This document shows, piece by piece, positions 25,921-34,221 of a stretch of 64,000 nt of DNA. Position 1 is the stretch's first letter. Each line of letters starts with the position of its first letter. The stretch covers positions 1 through 64,000 of the forward strand of contig JAGCXM010000031.1 of NCBI GenBank assembly GCA_017961325.1, written 5' to 3'. The stretch comes from a bacterium (lineage in GTDB: Bacteria > UBP6 > UBA1177). The notes beneath the pieces were generated by a model that was not told the origin of the DNA, did not search any database, and saw nothing but the letters and a program-made list of their open reading frames with translations. The position numbers were made by a program, and so were the translations under genes.

Positions 25921-26469
25921 TCAAAGCTCGGAAAGCAGGCCGTAATAATACAAAACCGGATATACTCCCGTAATGTCGGCGGCTATTTCACTTGCCGAAT
26001 TGCTCAGAACGACGACACGAGGCATAGCTTCGGTTTTTTCGAGAGAAAGCTCAGCAGGAGAAGAAACAACCGCCATTTCAGGAATGACATCGCGGTATTC
26101 GCGATCTTCCTGAATGTCATCCGGAAGATAAAGCCTGACAAAACTGACTTTTCCTTCAAAGTAATCCAAAAGCTTGGTCGTTGTCGCCTTCATTTCGGGA
26201 CATGCTTTGCACCAAGTCGCAGAAATCTCAATAAAAACAATACCATGCGTTGCAATTCTGCTTAGAGGATACTCTTCATTCGAATAAATGTCGCGGACAA
26301 TTATATCTTCGGCAACCGATTTTTTCTTCTTCAGTTCAAGAGGCACAGGTTCACCTGCCTGCTCTTTCTGAACTTCAGACTGTTCCGGATTTTGAACCTT
26401 ATCGGCTGAAGCGCATGAAAAAACGGAAAAAACAAGGAAAAATAAAACTGAAAAAAATTTACTCTTCAT
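25921..26469 (-). CDS. TlpA-like thioredoxin-fold lipoprotein
   Basis: This is a 182-residue lipoprotein (MKSKFFSVLFFLVFSVFSCAS, lipobox Cys at about 19). A low-complexity Glu/Lys/Pro linker leads to a thioredoxin-like fold with the active-site motif TWCKACPEM, so it probably acts as a periplasmic thiol reductase or disulfide enzyme. ATG 26469 overlaps the stop of the upstream Cys-rich lipoprotein gene by 11 nt, suggesting the two work together: a redox enzyme beside a protein with about 40 cysteines. A longer in-frame start is rejected because it precedes the signal peptide. Confidence 0.85.
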   Translation of the reverse strand: MKSKFFSVLFFLVFSVFSCASADKVQNPEQSEVQKEQAGEPVPLELKKKKSVAEDIIVRDIYSNEEYPLSRIATHGIVFIEISATWCKACPEMKATTTKLLDYFEGKVSFVRLYLPDDIQEDREYRDVIPEMAVVSSPAELSLEKTEAMPRVVVLSNSASEIAADITGVYPVLYYYGLLSEL

Positions 26470-27601
26470 TGATCGGCAGACACTGCGGCTCCTGACATAC
26501 ATAAACTTCACCGGTTTCTACATCAGAAACTTTGGCACAGTAGAAGGAAGCACACTCTTCGTTTTTTGTACAGGGAAGTCCCGCATTTTTCTTCATTTGG
26601 CATGAAGGCATTGGATCTGAAAGATTACAGTAAAGTTCAGTGTCCGTATCACAGAATTCGGAACACGGAAGATTCTGGGCATTGGGCATTTTCTGGCAGA
26701 CATTTGAAGAACCGCATTCAAGTTTCGAAAAGCGGTTGCATTCAATAACAATGTCATTTCCGTCCTCGTCCTGTTCAGGCTGAACTCCGCACAATGCACC
26801 GATTTTATCGCTTATTCTCGAACGCGAGCACAGGTGGTCTACGCAACTGAGTCCGACGACGCATTCATCTGCAACACTGCAGGCTTCGTTCTCACCTTTT
26901 CTTTTCAGACAAGTTCCGTAAGTATCCCCTTCTTTTATGTAACAGAAAAGGAAAGTCGTGCAGTCGCTGTTGTTTACACACGGTTCATTCACACCGCCGG
27001 AGCTTGATTTCGAGCAGCCTGACGAACGGCATTCGTAACCTGGGATGCACTTGTCAAGCGATGCAGTGCAGGCTTGATCCGCCTGTTTGTAATCTACACA
27101 GAAACCAGGACACGCACTGCCGCGCATATCGCACCAGCCGTTTTTGCACTCCTCGTCCTGATAACATTTGTCTCTCAGATTCAACTTTCCCTGAAATACA
27201 TTCGCACATTCCGGAATATCCAAAAGCTGAACATCAAGCGGATTGCACGGTTCCATCTGTGAAATAATTGCAAAACACTGTTCCGCCTGCACCATATCGA
27301 CAGAGAGCCATCCGTTTTCTTCAGCTCGATTCAACATTTCATATTTGTGTCTGAATACCGCATTTTCACCCTTGTGAAAACCCTCGAAAGGTTTAGGAGA
27401 GTTTTTGACGGCTTTCGGACAGAAAGAAATGTTCTCCGCATTGACAAGGCCGGACGGACAGTTTGACGAAGCTTCGCAAAGTGTCTCCAAATATTTGTCG
27501 AAAAAGTTTTTCATGTTCATATCCGCGCTTTCCGACTTTGAATCGCCGCCGCATGATGCAAGCGACACGGCAAAAATCAGAATCAAACACAATCTTTTCA
27601 T
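26459..27601 (-). CDS. Cys-rich Dickkopf-like lipoprotein
   Basis: This is a 380-residue lipoprotein (signal ending LASCGG). The mature part has roughly 40 cysteines in repeated C-x(5-7)-C-x(2-4)-C modules such as CYQDEECKNGWCD, CVNNSDCTTFLFC, CSVADECVVGLSC and CTKNEECASFYC, the pattern of Dickkopf N-terminal Cys-rich domains that are abundant in myxobacterial-type genomes. The role is unknown, but the many likely disulfides imply an extracytoplasmic site. Start ATG 27601 with GGAGG. Overlaps the thioredoxin-like gene downstream. Confidence 0.85.
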   Translation of the reverse strand: MKRLCLILIFAVSLASCGGDSKSESADMNMKNFFDKYLETLCEASSNCPSGLVNAENISFCPKAVKNSPKPFEGFHKGENAVFRHKYEMLNRAEENGWLSVDMVQAEQCFAIISQMEPCNPLDVQLLDIPECANVFQGKLNLRDKCYQDEECKNGWCDMRGSACPGFCVDYKQADQACTASLDKCIPGYECRSSGCSKSSSGGVNEPCVNNSDCTTFLFCYIKEGDTYGTCLKRKGENEACSVADECVVGLSCVDHLCSRSRISDKIGALCGVQPEQDEDGNDIVIECNRFSKLECGSSNVCQKMPNAQNLPCSEFCDTDTELYCNLSDPMPSCQMKKNAGLPCTKNEECASFYCAKVSDVETGEVYVCQEPQCLPINEE

Positions 27602-27615
27602 ATAAGCCTCCTTAA

Positions 27616-28641
27616 TTATGAAAAATTTCTTCCCGTAATTTTCTGGCAGTCAGGACAAACCGGTGAAACTGCATTCATTTCCCTGCCGCATTCCGAACAT
27701 TTGAAAAGTTTAGCATCCGGAATAGCCGCATCGAGAGTTACAAAGTTTTTTTCGTCAAGTCCGTTTCTTATAGAAAGTTTCCCGTCAATCAGACTTCCCG
27801 CCGTGCCTTCTGCCGGATCGGTATATTTCAGATTTTTGTTCAGCAGAATGTGAAACAACTCCATGTATTTTCCTTCTACGCTGTAGTTTATTTCGCCGCA
27901 TTTCGGAAAATTCAAAAGCATGGAACGCCCGAAAATCTCCCATTCCTCACCCGTTTCGACCAGTTTTTTCAAACAGCTTACCGATTTTTTCGAATTGGAT
28001 CCCATAAGGAAAATCAGATAATCCGCAGCAAGCGACTGAATCGCATCACCGCATTTTTTCGAATAAATTCCGATCCATTTGAGAGCGGCTTCACTGTCGT
28101 TTTCAGAATTTCCGAAGAAACGGCCGACAGCTCTCGCGTAGCAGCGGTGCAGAACCGTTTCATTCTTCAAATCCGCAAGCAGCATGTACCGTTTGATTTC
28201 GTCAGCCGCGGCGTCAAAATTTCCGTCAGCTTCATAAACTTCGGAAAGAAGAAGCGACGCAGCCGGATAATCGGCGCATTTTACCGCATCCTTCAAAACG
28301 GAAACGGCCTTCCGGTTCTGTTTCAAAAGAATGTAGTCACGGGCGATATGCTCCAGAGCCATCGAACGGAAAATACCGGAAGTATTTGGTCTGAAGAGAA
28401 CGTCACGATGGAATTCCAACGCCTTTTCGGGGTTTTTGTCTCTCAGAATGTCGCCGGCAAAAAGCCAGAAAACAGGTTCTTCGGGGTAATTTCCGGCAAG
28501 TTTTTTCAAATTTGCGAAATATTCGGCGTAATTTTTCAGATGACAGTCGCGCAAAGCGTCAAAAAAGACCTTTATCTCAGGCGGAAATTTATAAGTCGAA
28601 GAATAAGGCTTCTCTTTTCGTCTGAATTTAAAAAACCACAA
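27616..28641 (-). CDS. lapB: LapB (YciM)-like TPR protein with C-terminal metal finger
   Basis: This 341-residue protein resembles LapB, which controls LPS amount by delivering LpxC to FtsH. The segment KALEFHRDVLFRPNTS (about 71-86), then R..ALEHIARDY, is the diagnostic LapB pattern, several TPRs follow, and the C-terminus has a rubredoxin-like CSECG ... CPDC finger. The usual N-terminal membrane helix is missing; the protein starts MWFFKFRRKEK from a TTG at 28641 with a well-placed TAGGAG. LapA, its membrane partner, is encoded 9 nt upstream, which supports the assignment. Confidence 0.75.
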   Translation of the reverse strand: MWFFKFRRKEKPYSSTYKFPPEIKVFFDALRDCHLKNYAEYFANLKKLAGNYPEEPVFWLFAGDILRDKNPEKALEFHRDVLFRPNTSGIFRSMALEHIARDYILLKQNRKAVSVLKDAVKCADYPAASLLLSEVYEADGNFDAAADEIKRYMLLADLKNETVLHRCYARAVGRFFGNSENDSEAALKWIGIYSKKCGDAIQSLAADYLIFLMGSNSKKSVSCLKKLVETGEEWEIFGRSMLLNFPKCGEINYSVEGKYMELFHILLNKNLKYTDPAEGTAGSLIDGKLSIRNGLDEKNFVTLDAAIPDAKLFKCSECGREMNAVSPVCPDCQKITGRNFS

Positions 28642-28650
28642 AACAAACTC

Positions 28651-29028
28651 CTAATTCTGTCTGTTTTCAATAGTTCCGGCATCCGGAACCGGAAGATTCC
28701 CCGCATCTTCGGAAAAAGCCGAATCATCAATGTCTGCGAATTTTTCGTTGCGTGCCGCAGCAAGTTCCGATTTCAGCTTGTTCAGATCCTTTTTAAGTTT
28801 TCTTTCGCGGTTTGAAAGAAAAATGATGTCGAGAAAAACCGCAATGACGGAAAAAATAACGCCGGCGAGGAAGCAGAGCAGCGCAAGAAGCCACAGCTGA
28901 ATATCCTTAATCGAAGTAAAAATGAGGTTCAGCGTGACGTTCGTGTCGTTGACGCGGGCAAAATATGCAATCAAAACGGCTATCAACGCGATAACGAAAA
29001 TAAAAAACAGTTTTTTTACCAACTTCAT
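28651..29028 (-). CDS. lapA: LapA (YciS, DUF1049)-like membrane protein
   Basis: This 125-residue protein has two membrane helices (about 7-25 and 44-66), the spacing F-A-R-V-N-D-T-N-V-T-L-N between them typical of DUF1049/LapA, then a coiled coil (KLKKDLNKLKSELAAARNEK) and an acidic tail. LapA works with LapB in LPS regulation. ATG 29028 has AAGG before it; the GTG at 29034 is less likely. It sits between a LamB-like porin and lapB in one operon. Confidence 0.8.
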   Translation of the reverse strand: MKLVKKLFFIFVIALIAVLIAYFARVNDTNVTLNLIFTSIKDIQLWLLALLCFLAGVIFSVIAVFLDIIFLSNRERKLKKDLNKLKSELAAARNEKFADIDDSAFSEDAGNLPVPDAGTIENRQN

Positions 29029-29042
29029 AGTCACCTTCGCTT

Positions 29043-30542
29043 TTATCTGTGATCAACATTATACCACCATTCGGCGCTTAATCCGAAATAGTGAAGAACC
29101 GAATGCTTTGCGCGGAAATCGTCCTTGTTGTAGGAATAACGCGCATCGTCATTCTGAACAGCCAGAGTATAAACAAGACGCAGCTGCGGTCTGCCGTAGT
29201 TTCCGCCGCCGTAAGTCACGATCGGAATAACTGAGAATTTCGTCACCTGCGGAAGAATGCTCTTTGTTTCTCCGTTATTCAACGTTGTCAGACCGTTCAT
29301 ATCCTTCAGCTGATGCGAAACTTCCAAAGCCAAATAAAAATTTTTGTGGATGAAAAAGTGCGGACGCAGCGAAAAAGTGTATTCGACGAAATCGTCGTTG
29401 TCGTACTTGTTGCCGTCGGAATCTTTGAAAGAACGGACGTAACCGCCGAAAATCGCGCCGAACCAGCCGATTTCAAGGTTCGATGAAACGGCGAAAAGAA
29501 GTTCCCTCGCGTCCTTGGTTTTGTAGTCACGATCAAATCCCCACGGAACGGTAAGAAGACCGTAAGCCGCCAAACCTCCTGAATATTTGAGGAAAATATT
29601 GGTGAAACTGTTTTTAGCATACTTGAAAAATCCGAGTTCTCCGCCGATAGACCAGCCGAAATCTTCCGGATAAACGATCGAGTTGTCCTCGTCCAGAGGA
29701 TCGTTGCTTTTTTCTCCGGCACTTATCCTCTGAAATTCGCCAATAAGTTTCCACTTCAAGCCTAACTTATCGGAAACATTATAGTTTTGAATATATTTCA
29801 GACCGGTGACGATGCGCTGCCTGTCCATCCATGTTATGCTTTCGGAACCGAAAGTGCTTGAAACGACTTCCAGTGACTGATACTGCCAGTCGACTTCAAG
29901 ACGGTTGAAACCGAAATAGTATTCAAGAGCCCAGTTGTCAAAATGAAGTCCTGCGCCTCCGCCGTAAATGTTGTCGTCGTCAAGCGGCCAGAAATCGAGA
30001 AGATAGATGTCGTCGCCGCGGTACATTCTGCTTCCTACCCAGAAACCGAGCGGTTTCCAGAAAACGTTTTCGGCACGGACGAACAGATTTCTGACGGTAT
30101 TCAAAGCAACCCATCTGCCGTCGTTGTGGAAAAGCGATTCGGAAAAAGCGATTGTTGAGACAAAATCAAAAAGCGGACCGTTGTCCCCTATTTTCGGGAA
30201 AAGATAGGCGAAATCGAGCTCGACATAACTTTCCTGCTCGAGTCTGCTGCCGTGTCCGACTATATTCACCCACTTCGGCGAACCGCCGCGAAGGTCGGTA
30301 GCCGGCTGAACCCTGCCGTAGGAACCGAAAACGAAACCGCGTCCGTCATCCTTTTTGTCGATTTTTTCATCATTTTGTTCTTCGATTTTCTCTTCACTTT
30401 TCGCTTCTTCCGCCGCTTTCTGTGAAGAATCAGGATTTACGGCTTCACTATCAGGATTTTTTTCTGCTTCTTCAGCGGCAAGTGAAATGGAAACAATAAA
30501 AACAACGAAAAAAACTACCAAAAACCTAAAAAATCGATTCAT
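29043..30542 (-). CDS. LamB/maltoporin-like carbohydrate porin
   Basis: This 499-residue outer-membrane beta-barrel has a signal peptide (cleavage near SLAAEE), a Glu/Lys-rich coiled segment (24-67) and a long barrel opening FVFGSYGRVQPATDLRGG. Motifs such as WVGSRMYRGDDIYLLDFW and the closing aromatic pattern (EWWYNVDHR end) fit LamB-type sugar porins. The acidic coiled extension after the signal is seen in some family members and may contact peptidoglycan. First gene of the porin-lapA-lapB unit; SD GAGGTG. Confidence 0.8.
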   Translation of the reverse strand: MNRFFRFLVVFFVVFIVSISLAAEEAEKNPDSEAVNPDSSQKAAEEAKSEEKIEEQNDEKIDKKDDGRGFVFGSYGRVQPATDLRGGSPKWVNIVGHGSRLEQESYVELDFAYLFPKIGDNGPLFDFVSTIAFSESLFHNDGRWVALNTVRNLFVRAENVFWKPLGFWVGSRMYRGDDIYLLDFWPLDDDNIYGGGAGLHFDNWALEYYFGFNRLEVDWQYQSLEVVSSTFGSESITWMDRQRIVTGLKYIQNYNVSDKLGLKWKLIGEFQRISAGEKSNDPLDEDNSIVYPEDFGWSIGGELGFFKYAKNSFTNIFLKYSGGLAAYGLLTVPWGFDRDYKTKDARELLFAVSSNLEIGWFGAIFGGYVRSFKDSDGNKYDNDDFVEYTFSLRPHFFIHKNFYLALEVSHQLKDMNGLTTLNNGETKSILPQVTKFSVIPIVTYGGGNYGRPQLRLVYTLAVQNDDARYSYNKDDFRAKHSVLHYFGLSAEWWYNVDHR

Positions 30543-30753
30543 AATTTACACACCTCACAAAAAAACTGCATATTTTAGCAGTATTTATAATGATGTCAAA
30601 CTAACGCCACGATTCCGTAGTGCATTTAAGAAACGAATTTTTTGAATTATAGCGTGGCAGAAAAGAAAAAATTTACAAAAATGCAGATATAATTTGACTT
30701 TTTTAGTTATTGTTACAATTCTCGTCAGGATTGTTTGAAAACGGAACAAAACA

Positions 30754-31620
30754 ATGAAAGAATTTACTAAAACCGTAGCAGTATTGCTTGCGATTGTTTT
30801 TGCTTCATCCTGCATGAAAAACGGCAAAACGGAAACTGAAAACAATAATGTGCCTTGTAAGAGGATAGTCAGCACAGCTCCGAGCATAACCGAAACGCTT
30901 TATGAACTCGGGCTTGGAGAAAACGTTGCAGGAGTCACCGAAAACTGTCTCTACCCCGAAGCGGCAAAGTCAAAACCGAAAATCGGAAAGGCTTTCAACA
31001 TAAATGTTGAGGCGGTTGCAGCATTGAAACCGGATACCGTTTTCGTGCTAAGTGCATACGGCGAACTTGCAGGAAAACTTCAGTCTGTCGGAATTAAAAC
31101 CGTCGTAGTCGAACAGTCGGCAGTCCGCGGTTTCGTAGATTCAATCGCTACTTTTGCACAAACCTGCGGAATCGAAGAGAAAGGAAAGGCTTTCCGGAAA
31201 AAATTCACGCCTTATCTCGACGGCAGCACAGTCAGAAACTCAGGAAAAAGGATAATGATCCTTGTCGGACGCGACTATGAAAGCGTTTCGGTCAAGGACG
31301 CATATATAGTCGGAAAAGACGGATTTCTTAATGAAATCATTATGTTGAGCGGTGCAGAAAACGTTTATCAGGGCGATATGCCCTATCCCAAAATCCAGAT
31401 TGAAGGAATTATCGCGCTTAATCCTGACATCGTCATCGACGTCATTACCGCATCAGACCTCACGCCGGAAAAACTTGAATTTCTGAAGAAAAGCTGGTCG
31501 GAAATCAATATAAACGCAGTCAAAGACGGCAAGGTTTTCATCAAAACCGAAGACTTCTGGAGCCTTCCCGGGCCGCGTTTCATCAAAATCATCGAAGAAA
31601 TAAGAAAAATAGTGGAATAG
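30754..31620 (+). CDS. BtuF/FecB-like substrate-binding lipoprotein
   Basis: This is a 288-residue lipoprotein (lipobox in FASSCMK, Cys at about 20) of the helical-backbone metal-receptor family that serves B12 or siderophore/haem ABC importers. KRIVSTAPSITETLYELGLG (36-55) and ALKPDTVFV are family hallmarks, with a second lobe ending NPDIVIDV...WSLPGPRFIKII. The permease and ATPase genes are not adjacent, so the ligand cannot be assigned. SD is weak (GGAA). The 211-bp gap before it, shared with the divergent porin, holds AT-rich sequence with no obvious operator. Confidence 0.85.
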   Translation: MKEFTKTVAVLLAIVFASSCMKNGKTETENNNVPCKRIVSTAPSITETLYELGLGENVAGVTENCLYPEAAKSKPKIGKAFNINVEAVAALKPDTVFVLSAYGELAGKLQSVGIKTVVVEQSAVRGFVDSIATFAQTCGIEEKGKAFRKKFTPYLDGSTVRNSGKRIMILVGRDYESVSVKDAYIVGKDGFLNEIIMLSGAENVYQGDMPYPKIQIEGIIALNPDIVIDVITASDLTPEKLEFLKKSWSEININAVKDGKVFIKTEDFWSLPGPRFIKIIEEIRKIVE

Positions 31621-31635
31621 TCCTAAAATTTCTTG

Positions 31636-31663
31636 TTGATTTTAAATTCCCGCTAAATATAAT
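31636..31663 (+). promoter_or_regulatory. Promoter of the VWA lipoprotein gene
   Basis: TTGATT (31636-31641), 16 bp, and a perfect TATAAT (31658-31663), 37 nt before the ATG. Confidence 0.7.
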
Positions 31664-31700
31664 TTTGCGTTGTTTTTTTGACATCATCCGGAGGTTTTCA

Positions 31701-33452
31701 ATGAAAAAGTTAATGTTTTTAGGCATTTGCCTTTTATTCATCGTGGGTTTGACATCGTGCGGAAGTGATGAGGAGGATCAAAACGAATCCCAAACCGGCA
31801 ATCAGGATTCATCTGACACTTCAACAGGCAACGATTCTAACACGGCCAATGACTCCAACACGACCGGCGACAACAACTCGCAGGAAAATCCCGATGATTC
31901 TGATTCATCTTCCGAAAATCCCGAAGAGGAAGAAAACTCCTGCGTTTGCGGAGCAGACAATGAAGATGCAGACGGTGACGGAATACCCAACGGCGTTGAA
32001 GGCTGTGAAGACAACGACAGAGATTCTCTTCCGAACTGTCTCGATCCAGACAGTGACAACGATACTATTCTGGACACTGAAGAATGCTCTGAACAGCCGT
32101 GCAGAGATACCGACGGCGACGGAAATCCGGATTTTTTAGATAGAGACAGCGACAATGACGGACTTCCAGACAAAGATGAAAAACTATACGGCACTAACCC
32201 CTGCAATATAGATACAGACGGTGACGGCGATGACGATATGGCGGAAATTGCCTTCAAGACAGATCCGCTTGACGATAAAAGCCATGTTCCAGCCGGCAGT
32301 ATGTATGTCGTTCTTCCATACCAGGCAAACTGGAAAGCAAGCAGAATCTGGGAATTTGACACCGACATTTCCAAAATCGATGTCGCGTTCATGCTTGATC
32401 TTTCAGGTTCGATGAGTGAAGAGCAGCAGAACCTCAGAGACAAAATCAAAACGGATGTCGTTGAAAAAATTGCGACACTGAACGAGGGAACGCTTGATGC
32501 AGCCTATGCTTTCGTTCACTTTATGGATTTCGGCAGCGATATGGACAAAGTTTACAAAGTCGATACCCTCGTAACAAAAAATATCGACGAACTCAAATCT
32601 GCAATCGACAGCACGCCGGAAGCTTACGGCGGCACCGAATGCGACTGGCTCGTTCTTTATGCTGCAACCATAAGCGAGGATATTTACGGACAGTGCTCGA
32701 CGGAACCTGAGGTGGCCTGGATGCCCGGTATGTCATCAGAAAAGGCGACCTGCAACATTCCTCTTCCCAACTGCACCGGTCGTGAAGGCAACCGCGCAGG
32801 ACTCTGTTTCCGCGAAAAGGCGATGCCGATTCTGATAATAATAACCGACGAGCCTCCGACAGACACCTATATGCCGCCAGTCAATGAAAAAGCTTCCATT
32901 CTGGCTATTCAAACAATGGCAGCCCAGAATGCCAAATTTATCGGAATCGACTCATCCAGCACGAGCGGAAACAATCAGATAAAGAACTTTTTTGAGACGG
33001 TCGCTCAGGCAACAGGAACTCTGGACAGTAACGGCAAATCGTTCAACTTCACTGTAAGCAATACGGCTGTTGCAGCTGACGGCAAGGCGATGAGTGAAAA
33101 AATCGGGGAAGCTATCGAATCACTTACCTCTTTCGTTCAGATGGATGTCTGGGTTGCCGGAAACGCGTCAGTTGAATGCAACGGCATTAACATTGCAAAC
33201 TTTGTAAAAGGAGGAATCCCGATAAAAGCCGAACCGCCGGAAGGAGCTACGATTGACGAGGCGAACATGAAATTCCTCAAAGTAAATCCCGGAACCGTCG
33301 TAACTTTCGATGTTCAGTTCCATAACGATTTCTGCCCGAATCCTAACGGGGAACCGGTTCTCTACAAAGCAGAAGCTATGGTTCTGGGAGAAGGCGCATA
33401 CCTTTCCAAAAAAGAAGTTCAGGTCATCGTTCCGAAAAGCGACATCAAGTAA
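31701..33452 (+). CDS. Lipoprotein with Asp-rich TSP3-like repeats and VWA domain
   Basis: This 583-residue lipoprotein has Cys at 20 in VGLTSC. A Ser/Asn/Asp-rich linker (22-80) leads to calcium-binding thrombospondin-type-3-like repeats (80-190; DADGDGIPNG, DTDGDGNPDFLD, DTDGDGDDD). A VWA domain follows with its MIDAS motif DLSGSMS at about 233-239 and a downstream acidic DEPPTD. Such surface adhesin-like lipoproteins are common in myxobacteria. A longer frame begins at 31665 but lacks an SD and would bury the lipobox; ATG 31701 has CCGGAGG. Single-gene unit with its own promoter and terminator. Confidence 0.9.
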   Translation: MKKLMFLGICLLFIVGLTSCGSDEEDQNESQTGNQDSSDTSTGNDSNTANDSNTTGDNNSQENPDDSDSSSENPEEEENSCVCGADNEDADGDGIPNGVEGCEDNDRDSLPNCLDPDSDNDTILDTEECSEQPCRDTDGDGNPDFLDRDSDNDGLPDKDEKLYGTNPCNIDTDGDGDDDMAEIAFKTDPLDDKSHVPAGSMYVVLPYQANWKASRIWEFDTDISKIDVAFMLDLSGSMSEEQQNLRDKIKTDVVEKIATLNEGTLDAAYAFVHFMDFGSDMDKVYKVDTLVTKNIDELKSAIDSTPEAYGGTECDWLVLYAATISEDIYGQCSTEPEVAWMPGMSSEKATCNIPLPNCTGREGNRAGLCFREKAMPILIIITDEPPTDTYMPPVNEKASILAIQTMAAQNAKFIGIDSSSTSGNNQIKNFFETVAQATGTLDSNGKSFNFTVSNTAVAADGKAMSEKIGEAIESLTSFVQMDVWVAGNASVECNGINIANFVKGGIPIKAEPPEGATIDEANMKFLKVNPGTVVTFDVQFHNDFCPNPNGEPVLYKAEAMVLGEGAYLSKKEVQVIVPKSDIK

Positions 33453-33477
33453 TTATCCGACAGGATTATGCTGAATC

Positions 33478-33516
33478 AGCGGCAACCTTCTTTTAAGAAG
33501 AATTGCCGCTTTTTTG
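33478..33516 (+). terminator. Terminator of the VWA lipoprotein gene
   Basis: AGCGGCAA and TTGCCGCT form an 8-bp stem around a further CTTCTTTTAAGAAG hairpin, followed by T6, 25 nt after the stop codon. Confidence 0.9.
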
Positions 33517-33532
33517 TCGAAAAACCTTTAAA

Positions 33533-34084
33533 TTACAATTTTCTTATTATCCAAACTGCCCTCCCGAGACATTTTATCGAACCGTTCATAATCATGTCGT
33601 TGTTTTTCCTCTCCGGTTTGTCATTGGTCAGTTTCTCCAACTCTCCGTCGATAAAGCGTTTAAGCACAGTTTTTGATTCAATTTCGAAAAGATAGACTCC
33701 TAAATTTTTCAGGTGTTTGTCCGTGACATCAACCAAAACTGCGTCACCAATAAGGAAACAGGGCTCCATGTTGTCACTTGTCACGTTGAAAAGAAGCAGC
33801 TTTCCTTCATCAACAGAAGAGCCTATATCGCCTATGAAAGAAGCGATGTACCGGCTCTCTTTTGGTAGTTTTTCGGCGAAAATATCTACCTCGTCTTGAG
33901 CCAGCCATTCGGTTTTTATACCGAAAATCCTTTCGAGCCTGAAAATGACCTTTGCATTCGCCTGCATTTTTCCCAATTCGATAGCACAAAGATAAGATTG
34001 TGAAATTTCTAAACTTTTAGCCATTTCCTTTTGTGTAATTCTTAGTTCTTTACGTGCTGTTCTTATTTTGTCACCGTAATTCAT
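33533..34084 (-). CDS. LexA/CI-type repressor (XRE plus S24) with substituted nucleophile
   Basis: This 183-residue regulator has an N-terminal XRE helix-turn-helix (ITQKEMAKSLEISQSYLCAIELG, about 15-37) and a C-terminal S24/LexA-like domain (about 95-183). In S24 proteins the nucleophile lies in D-S-M-x-P; here the motif reads S-D-N-M-E-P (about 103-108), so Ser is Asn, while the general-base Lys in TVLKRF is kept. Self-cleavage is therefore unlikely. It is encoded downstream of gltX with its own promoter overlapped by an inverted repeat, which points to autoregulation. No phage genes are nearby, so it is a stand-alone regulator or prophage relic. Confidence 0.85.
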   Translation of the reverse strand: MNYGDKIRTARKELRITQKEMAKSLEISQSYLCAIELGKMQANAKVIFRLERIFGIKTEWLAQDEVDIFAEKLPKESRYIASFIGDIGSSVDEGKLLLFNVTSDNMEPCFLIGDAVLVDVTDKHLKNLGVYLFEIESKTVLKRFIDGELEKLTNDKPERKNNDMIMNGSIKCLGRAVWIIRKL

Positions 34085-34145
34085 TATAAAATCTCCTAAA
34101 AAATTAAATTAAAAAATGAAATTGAACAGCAGCGCCGCTATCGTT

Positions 34146-34179
34146 TCTGCAAGATATAAATGTTGCAGATACAAATCAA
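34146..34179 (-). promoter_or_regulatory. Autoregulated promoter/operator of the S24-like repressor
   Basis: On the minus strand TTGATT (34179-34174) and TATCTT (34156-34151) are 17 bp apart. A perfect 7-bp inverted repeat TCTGCAA/TTGCAGA (34146-34152 and 34163-34169) spans the -10 and spacer, where a bound repressor would block polymerase. The likely ligand is the repressor encoded just downstream. Confidence 0.55.
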
Positions 34180-34221
34180 GATATTTAAAAACAGACTGCG
34201 ATGTGTCGGGAGTTAGAAAAT

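Noticed and set aside
33533-34084. A prophage suggested by the S24-type repressor
   Set aside because: Flanking genes are a lipoprotein gene and gltX; no integrase, structural or lysis gene is present.
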